Positions 58,854 to 64,000 of a stretch of 64,000 nucleotides of DNA are shown here, one piece after another. Under the pieces are notes generated by a model, which searched no databases, was not told where the DNA came from, and was given only the letters and a program-made list of their open reading frames with translations. The position numbers and the translations under genes are program-made. Numbering within the stretch: the first letter of the stretch is position 1; each line of letters begins with the position of its first letter. Source of the stretch: Treponema socranskii subsp. socranskii VPI DR56BR1116 = ATCC 35536 (GTDB lineage: Bacteria; Spirochaetota; Spirochaetia; Treponematales; Treponemataceae); NCBI RefSeq assembly GCF_000468115.1, contig NZ_AVQI01000067.1, positions 62,001 to 126,000 on the forward strand, in the 5' to 3' direction.

Positions 58854-60131
58854 ATGAAAAGATGGATAGCGGTTTTGCTTGCCGGCAGTGTGGCGGTATC
58901 CGCCGTTTCGGCGCTGGGACAAACCGACGGTGCGCAACGCAAGCAGGACTTTGTCAAAGTATGGGTAAGCAGCGGTGCCGAAGACGGTGTGTATCGAAAG
59001 CTTTTTGATACTATCAGAACGACTTCGGGCATTACGATTAAAGACGAATATTACCCGAAAGACGAACTTGACGGAAAGCTGCAAGTAGCTCCTGTTGTCG
59101 GAGACGCCCCGGATATGATTATCGTCGATTATTTGCAAATGCCCGCGTATTATGAAGCGGGACTCATAGAAGCGCTCGATACATATATGCCCGCATCTTT
59201 AAAAAGCGATTTGATTCCATCCGTCGTTGCCGAGTCTTCGTATCGCGGCAAGCTTATTTCGACGGCACAATTCGACGCCGGTATGGGGCTGTGGGCAAAT
59301 AAAGCGATGCTCCAAAAGGCGGGGGTACGCATTCCGGTAAGTTATAAAGAGGCATGGTCGAAAGCGGAATTTGAAGATGTACTCAAAAAACTCAAATTGA
59401 GCGGGGTTCCGTATCCGATTTATATACGCCAAAATAAACCGTCGACGCTCTATTTTACGTATATGCCCATCCTTGCAAGTTTCGGCGGCGATTATATCGA
59501 CAGGAAAACGTTTCATGCAAAAGGAGTGCTCGACGGCGCGAATACGGTAGCCGCTTACGATTATCTCTCGTGGCTTTTAAAGCAGGGATATCTCAACGGC
59601 CGATGTGATTACGAAGATGCATTTTACGGTAAAAAAGAGAGCGCGCTTGCACTCATCGGTCATTGGAAATATACCGATCATGTAAAAAATCTCGGAGACG
59701 ATGCGATAATCATTCCGACGCCGAATTTCGGAAAAGGCGTGTTTACGTGTTCCGGTTCAACCGTATGGGCTATGACGACCGCCGCAAAACAAAACGGAAT
59801 TGCGGATGAAGTATGGCGGATTTTGCAGATGAGTCTTGAACCGGCGAATATCAGAATTGTTACCGATTTTAACGGAGCCATTCCGTCGCGAAAATCGGTT
59901 ATGGATCAAGTTGCAGCTTTGCAAAAAGGCGGACGGTTGTATTTGTACCGTGAACAACTTGAAGCCGGTATTTCCGTTCTTCGGCCTCTTACTCCGGCAC
60001 ACATGACGATCTATACGGCCATGCAGGCGGCGACGGGAGACATCATTCACGGTGCCGATGCCAAAACAACGCTTAGTGCCGCAGCGAAAGAAATCGATGC
60101 CGTCATCAAAGAAAACGGCTGGGACAAGTAG
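58854..60131 (+). CDS. ABC sugar-binding protein
   Basis: About 425 residues from the ATG at 58854 (GGAGG eight bases upstream) with a cleavable signal (LAGSVAVSAVSALGQ) and no lipobox. Family 1 extracellular binding protein: VKVWVSSGAEDGVYRK and APDMIIVDYLQMPAYYEAG fit it, as does LIGHWKYTD late in the sequence. It works with the two permeases encoded after it. Ligand unknown; neighbouring phosphatases and a PhnP-like hydrolase hint at a phosphorylated sugar or polyol. Confidence 0.9.
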   Translation: MKRWIAVLLAGSVAVSAVSALGQTDGAQRKQDFVKVWVSSGAEDGVYRKLFDTIRTTSGITIKDEYYPKDELDGKLQVAPVVGDAPDMIIVDYLQMPAYYEAGLIEALDTYMPASLKSDLIPSVVAESSYRGKLISTAQFDAGMGLWANKAMLQKAGVRIPVSYKEAWSKAEFEDVLKKLKLSGVPYPIYIRQNKPSTLYFTYMPILASFGGDYIDRKTFHAKGVLDGANTVAAYDYLSWLLKQGYLNGRCDYEDAFYGKKESALALIGHWKYTDHVKNLGDDAIIIPTPNFGKGVFTCSGSTVWAMTTAAKQNGIADEVWRILQMSLEPANIRIVTDFNGAIPSRKSVMDQVAALQKGGRLYLYREQLEAGISVLRPLTPAHMTIYTAMQAATGDIIHGADAKTTLSAAAKEIDAVIKENGWDK

Positions 60132-60137
60132 GAAGAA

Positions 60138-60169
60138 GGCTGTCCTAAAACTGAAGTTTTTGGACAGCC
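60138..60169 (+). terminator. Palindrome of the dispersed GGCTGTCC family
   Basis: GGCTGTCCTAAAACT and AGTTTTTGGACAGCC pair with one mismatch, just six bases after the binding-protein stop and 35 before the permease. Like the copy after the 15875 gene, it lies between an exported protein gene and the rest of its operon and may lower permease expression. Confidence 0.8.
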
Positions 60170-60203
60170 CCTTGCTTGCAGCTATTTTATGGAGGAAGGC
60201 GGC

Positions 60204-61106
60204 ATGAAGTCTTATTCCAAAAAATTAAGCGGATTGCAGAAAAGTCAAGCCCGTACCGCGCGGATATACTGCATTCCCGCATTTTTGTGTATTTTTATTT
60301 TTTATTTTTTTCCCTTTGTTCTCGCGGTCTTTTATTCGTTTACGAATAAAATGCTCGTACCGAGGATGGGTAAGCCGACCGATTTCGTCGGCTTGCAAAA
60401 TTATCTGCGCCTGTTTACGAATGAAACGGCGGCGATTGCATTTCGTAATACAGCTTTATATGCACTCATGGTTGTTCCCGCCGTTCTCTTACTTGGAACG
60501 ATCCTCGCCGTCTTTGTGAATAAGCAGCTTACCGGCGTAAAAGTATTTCGAGCCGTATATTTCAGTCCGCAAGTCGTAACGATGACCGTCGTTGCCGTAG
60601 TATGGTCGTATATTTTTTCTCCGGGGCAAGCCGGCCTTTTAAATTCGTTTTTAGGCGTATTCGGCATTCCGCCGCAGACATGGCTGCAAAACGGGAATCA
60701 AGCGCTGCCGTGTCTTGCATTTATGTATATATGGCAAACTCTCGGTCTTGAAATGGTTATTATACTCGGAGGGCTTCAGTATATTCCGCATGAATTGTAT
60801 GAAGCGAGCTATCTCGACGGATGTTCCGTAGCGCAGAGATTTTTTTATATCACAATTCCAATGCTGCGCAATACGCTCGTGTACGTGCTTATATCGGTAA
60901 CGATCGGGTCTTTGAAACTTTTTACGCAAGTGTACGTGCTGACGAACGGCGGACCGAAAAATGCTACGGTATCGGTTATCTATCTTCTCTATAAAGCGGG
61001 ATTTATCAACAATCAAGTCGGATATTCTTCGGCGATCGCCGTCGTATTCTTTTTGATCGTTTTTGCCGTTTCGCTTATGCAAAATCATTTGACGAAGGAG
61101 AAGTGA
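60204..61106 (+). CDS. ABC sugar permease, MalF/UgpA type
   Basis: 300 residues from the ATG at 60204 (GGAGGAAGG upstream) with six membrane segments. The ATPase-docking EAA loop is LYEASYLDGCSVAQRFFYIT. It pairs with the following permease. No ATPase gene is found in the cluster, so the shared sugar ATPase encoded elsewhere must drive it. Confidence 0.93.
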   Translation: MKSYSKKLSGLQKSQARTARIYCIPAFLCIFIFYFFPFVLAVFYSFTNKMLVPRMGKPTDFVGLQNYLRLFTNETAAIAFRNTALYALMVVPAVLLLGTILAVFVNKQLTGVKVFRAVYFSPQVVTMTVVAVVWSYIFSPGQAGLLNSFLGVFGIPPQTWLQNGNQALPCLAFMYIWQTLGLEMVIILGGLQYIPHELYEASYLDGCSVAQRFFYITIPMLRNTLVYVLISVTIGSLKLFTQVYVLTNGGPKNATVSVIYLLYKAGFINNQVGYSSAIAVVFFLIVFAVSLMQNHLTKEK

Positions 61107-61108
61107 TT

Positions 61109-61954
61109 GTGACATCGATTGTAAAAAGAACGACGGCAAAAGTCGTATATTATATTTTATACATCCTCATTGCATTGATTTTTATATTGCCGGTTTTTTA
61201 TATGTTTATTTCATCGGTAAAAGACGATATGCGGATTGTGGCGGATATGTCCACGATCAAAGCATTTATTCCGACGTTGCATCCTTCATGGGAAAATTAT
61301 GCAGAGATTGTCGGCAAAGTAAAATTTTTTACGTTTTTTAAAAATTCCGTCGTCGTTGCCGTTATCAATGTCGCCCTCGTAACGATTATCAATGCGATGG
61401 CCGGTTATGTTTTGGGTATGCTTGCGTTTAAGGAAAAGAATTTTTTGCTGGCGCTCGTCATCGCCCTTGCCATCATCCCGACCGAATCCGTCATCATCAA
61501 CAGATTTATGATTGTTAATAAAATGCATTTGCTTAACAGTTATATCGGACTTGCGCTTCCGACGGCCGGTTATCCGATGCACATATTTTTGTATTACAAT
61601 CATTTTAAAGGTATGCCGCAGGAACTTATCGATGCGGCTATCGTCGACGGAGAATCCTATAACGGAATCTTTTGGAAAATAATGCTGCCGCTGTCAAAGC
61701 CTATTATGGCGACGGTCGCGATTATGAGTTTTGTACGATCGTGGGGCGATCTGCTTTGGCCGACACTTGTAACGCGAGATGAGACGTATCGTACGCTGCC
61801 GCTCGCACTGCGGGCACTTTCTACCGACGTCCATATTTTCTGGGGACAGATATTCGCGTTCGCCGCTCTCATGACGCTGCCCGTGCTTATTGTCTTTATC
61901 GTATTTCAAAAGCAGTTTATCGAATCGCTTACGATGACCGGTATTAAGGGGTAG
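61109..61954 (+). CDS. ABC sugar permease, MalG/UgpE type
   Basis: 281 residues from GTG 61109, with GGAG eight bases before; another in-frame GTG at 61103 is too close to it. Six membrane segments; the EAA loop is LIDAAIVDGESYNGIFWKIM, with the family's final KGMPQEL part just before. It ends KQFIESLTMTGIKG, as many MalG/UgpE proteins do. The hydrolase gene begins seven bases after the stop. Confidence 0.92.
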   Translation: MTSIVKRTTAKVVYYILYILIALIFILPVFYMFISSVKDDMRIVADMSTIKAFIPTLHPSWENYAEIVGKVKFFTFFKNSVVVAVINVALVTIINAMAGYVLGMLAFKEKNFLLALVIALAIIPTESVIINRFMIVNKMHLLNSYIGLALPTAGYPMHIFLYYNHFKGMPQELIDAAIVDGESYNGIFWKIMLPLSKPIMATVAIMSFVRSWGDLLWPTLVTRDETYRTLPLALRALSTDVHIFWGQIFAFAALMTLPVLIVFIVFQKQFIESLTMTGIKG

Positions 61955-61961
61955 GTGCGTT

Positions 61962-62807
61962 ATGATTCGAATCCGTTATCTTGGAACGGGTGCGGCAGAA
62001 GGATTCCCCGCTCCGTTTTGCGAATGCGCTGCCTGTGAAAAAGTGCGACGACTCGGCGGTAAAAACAGAAAAACGCGCAGCTGTGCGCTTGTAAATGAAC
62101 ATATACTCATAGATCTGTCACCCGATATTTTTATGCAGAGCTGGGAAAACCGCCTGCACCTTTCCGCCGTAGATACGATTGTCTTTACGCATTCGCATGA
62201 CGATCATCTCGATCTTATGTCGCTGATGCTCAGATGCAAGAGCGGCGCAACCGTGCTGCTTCACATCGATGAAAACGATAATTATATTTCGGTATGGGGA
62301 AACGATACCGTTCGGAAAAAAATTAATAAAAAATTTTTTGAAGAAGTTCATGCCGATCCGTCTAAGCTGCGTTTTTCGAAGATATCGTACGGAGTACCGT
62401 TTTCCGTCGGAGACGTCGAATTTACCGCATTTGAAGCGAATCATATACAAGGTGAAGATTGTTGCATTTTTGCTCTTTCTGACGGAACGCATTCGTTTCT
62501 CTACGGTAACGATACGGGGTTTCCGCGTGAAAGGACATTCGATGCATTGAATCGGTTCGGAAAAACATTTTCCGCCGTAAGTCTTGATTGCGCACGCGGT
62601 ACGCTGCCCGGAGATGCACACATGGGATTGGCCGAAGACAAAAGGTTTTGCGAACGACTGCGAGCATGCGGTCTTATTGACGCGTCGACGGAAATATACC
62701 TCAATCATTTTTCGCATATGTGCGGTTTATCTCCCGATGAATTCGCTTCTCTTGCCGAAAAAGACAATATGCATTTAACCTATGATGGTATGGTCATCAC
62801 CGTATAA
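61962..62807 (+). CDS. PhnP-like metallo-beta-lactamase-fold hydrolase
   Basis: 281 residues. The N-terminus IRYLGTGAAEGFPAPFCECA and the metal motif FTHSHDDHLD (HxHxDH), with His in FEANHIQ, Asp in LYGNDTG and a last His near HFSHMC, are those of the PhnP branch, whose E. coli member opens cyclic phosphodiesters of ribose during phosphonate use. Two cysteines in CECAACE may bind a structural zinc, as in PhnP. It is encoded with sugar transporter and phosphatases, so it could open a cyclic phosphate or phosphodiester of the imported compound. Confidence 0.88.
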   Translation: MIRIRYLGTGAAEGFPAPFCECAACEKVRRLGGKNRKTRSCALVNEHILIDLSPDIFMQSWENRLHLSAVDTIVFTHSHDDHLDLMSLMLRCKSGATVLLHIDENDNYISVWGNDTVRKKINKKFFEEVHADPSKLRFSKISYGVPFSVGDVEFTAFEANHIQGEDCCIFALSDGTHSFLYGNDTGFPRERTFDALNRFGKTFSAVSLDCARGTLPGDAHMGLAEDKRFCERLRACGLIDASTEIYLNHFSHMCGLSPDEFASLAEKDNMHLTYDGMVITV

Positions 62808-62822
62808 GAGCGGAGTTATGTT

Positions 62823-63800
62823 TTGGCTACGATAAAAGACGTTGCGGAAAAAGCCGGAATAACGGTGACAACGGTGTCGCGCGTTCTCAATAACAGAGGC
62901 TATATCAGTACGCGGACACGAGAAAAAGTATATAACGTTATGCGCGAACTCGATTACCGTCCGAATGAAATAGCGCGTGCGCTTGCGCAAAAGCAGACGA
63001 AATTTATCGGAGCGATCGTACCGTCATTGCTGCATCCGTTTTTTTCTGCATGCATCAATTATCTCGAAAAATACGCATTTCGAAACGGATTTAAATTGCT
63101 CGTGTGTAATTCACAGCAAAACAGTAAAAAAGAAAGCGACTATATCGATATGTTAAAATCGAACAAAGTGTCGGGTATCATTCTCTGTACGAGAAGCGGT
63201 AAAATTGCAAGCCGTCTCGATCAATTTCCCGTCGTTACGATAGAGCGCTCGATTTCCGATTCGATTCCGGCCGTTTTATGCGATAATTATCGAGGAGGTG
63301 TCTATGCCGCCGAATTGCTGTTGGCGCAGGGCTGCAAGCGTCCCGCAATTTTCAGCGGCATTCCGCGCATAAAGCTTCCGGCCGATGATCGGGCAAAAGC
63401 GTTTGAAGATACCTGCCGAAAAGCGGGCGTCGCGCCGGTCGTCATTGCGACAAGCGAAGAGCAGTTTAAAGATTTCGATTATCGCAAAGCGATAGATGAT
63501 ATGTTTAACGGAAACAGACGATTTGACGGAATCTTTGCAACGAGCGATATCATCGCAGCGCAATTGCTTCAAGCGTGTGCGGCAAGAAATATATCGGTTC
63601 CGGAAAAATTGAAGATAATCGGTTTCGACGACACCGATATCGCCTCTCTCACGAGTCCTCCTCTTACAACGATTCACCAGCCGGTCGAAGATATGTGCCG
63701 CTGTGCGCTTGAAATTATTATTAAAAAAATGAAGGGTGAAACGATTCCTGCCCAAACGATTTTTCCCGTCACACTGATACCGCGCGGTTCAACGTTTTAA
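62823..63800 (+). CDS. LacI-family regulator
   Basis: 325 residues starting at TTG 62823 (GGAG seven bases before). The helix-turn-helix ATIKDVAEKAGITVTTVSRV and hinge YRPNEIARALA are at residues 2-60, the rest is the sugar-binding-protein-like effector domain (IGFDDTDIASLTSPPLTTIH). It probably senses the imported compound and controls the 57284-62807 cluster. I could not find a clear LacI-type operator with certainty. Confidence 0.93.
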   Translation: MATIKDVAEKAGITVTTVSRVLNNRGYISTRTREKVYNVMRELDYRPNEIARALAQKQTKFIGAIVPSLLHPFFSACINYLEKYAFRNGFKLLVCNSQQNSKKESDYIDMLKSNKVSGIILCTRSGKIASRLDQFPVVTIERSISDSIPAVLCDNYRGGVYAAELLLAQGCKRPAIFSGIPRIKLPADDRAKAFEDTCRKAGVAPVVIATSEEQFKDFDYRKAIDDMFNGNRRFDGIFATSDIIAAQLLQACAARNISVPEKLKIIGFDDTDIASLTSPPLTTIHQPVEDMCRCALEIIIKKMKGETIPAQTIFPVTLIPRGSTF

Positions 63801-63865
63801 ATATTTCTCTCCCGTGTTCGAACTCGGCTTTTTGTGATATAGTCGGTAATCATGGAGGAATAACG

Positions 63866-64000
63866 ATGAAAAAACAAGTACGCGTGATGCCGATTGCATT
63901 GCTCTTTATCGCCTCTCTTTTTGCGGCAAGCTGCGCGACGATAAAAAAAGTTTCCGCGGAGTCTCCCCGCGCGGGCGTTCAAACGACGGTTTCGTCGATC
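63866..64000 (+). CDS. N-terminus of a lipoprotein, cut by the window end
   Basis: The ATG at 63866 has GGAGG seven bases upstream. The first 45 codons encode a lipoprotein signal peptide, MPIALLFIASLFAASC, then ATIKKVSAESPRAGVQ. A TATAGT lies about 25 bases before the ribosome-binding site. The protein continues beyond the window, so family and function are unknown. Confidence 0.8.
   Translation, partial: MKKQVRVMPIALLFIASLFAASCATIKKVSAESPRAGVQTTVSSI

Noticed and set aside
1-64000. CRISPR array
   Set aside because: No set of regularly spaced direct repeats with unique spacers was seen; the short tandem repeats are two-unit or phased 10-bp motifs.
1-64000. rRNA, tmRNA, SRP RNA or RNase P RNA
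   Set aside because: None of the recognisable cores were seen; only four tRNA genes are supported.

Overview
The window looks like a piece of a Treponema-type spirochaete chromosome of moderate GC content. Indicators are a SpoVG homologue, several lipoproteins with loose spirochaete lipoboxes, an HtrA-like lipoprotein protease, a DUF115 (Maf-type) protein, an MCP, a FliG/FliF-like small protein, ABC sugar importers without their own ATPases, and tRNA genes without encoded CCA. The species cannot be named from sequence alone.

Region 1 (1-7882) is the end of a Mu-like prophage, all on the minus strand: endolysin, holin and spanin candidates, gp25/26/27-like proteins, terminase (gp28), portal (gp29), a DNA methyltransferase cargo gene and a MuF (gp30) head protein. 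Its edge sits inside sdaAA (L-serine dehydratase alpha), which is cut after about 145 codons; sdaAB next to it is intact. Region 2 (9118-21615) is a carbohydrate block: galE, an M20 peptidase, a cytoplasmic GH13 maltodextrin hydrolase, a CBM48-porin gene carrying two in-frame TGA codons, a small lipoprotein, and malE-malF-malG. It ends in a scar where a lipoprotein alpha-amylase and an opposing M16 peptidase homologue have both lost their 3' ends. Region 3 (21740-42141) is housekeeping: era, an acyl-CoA synthetase, an M29-like aminopeptidase, tRNA-Glu/HAD, rplU-prp-rpmA, obg-nadD-yqeK-LCP-rsfS, a hyperacidic protein, ispE, spoVG, tRNA-Gln, rplY, tilS, a Ca-repeat periplasmic protein, an HtrA-like protease and lepA. 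Region 4 (42252-52749) carries a HicAB toxin-antitoxin pair, DUF115, a steroid-5-alpha-reductase-like membrane protein, an epimerase with a C-terminal zinc ribbon, a PpiD/SurA-like chaperone, a diguanylate cyclase, a FliG-N/FliF-C-like mini-protein and an MCP. Region 5 (52911-64000) has a sugar-binding lipoprotein, tRNA-Pro and tRNA-Asp flanking a MITE-like palindrome, a MarR-controlled ferredoxin/flavodoxin operon, an mtnA relic, and a cluster of two phosphatases, an ABC importer, a PhnP-like hydrolase and a LacI regulator.

The most notable signals are these. (a) Many genes have a sigma70-like promoter placed so that transcription should start within about 0-5 nt of the start codon (acyl-CoA ligase, ispE, tilS, hicA, the SRD5A-like gene, the phosphoesterase), which suggests common leaderless mRNAs. 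(b) A 125-aa protein joins a FliG N-terminal-like domain to the FliF tail motif that normally binds it. (c) A starch-binding porin contains two TGA codons exactly where Trp is expected. (d) A dispersed GGCTGTCC-type palindrome family and two MITE-like elements are present. (e) The prophage edge in sdaAA allows a testable 5-bp duplication prediction. (f) A tRNA-Glu acceptor stem doubles as the ribosome-binding site of the next gene.
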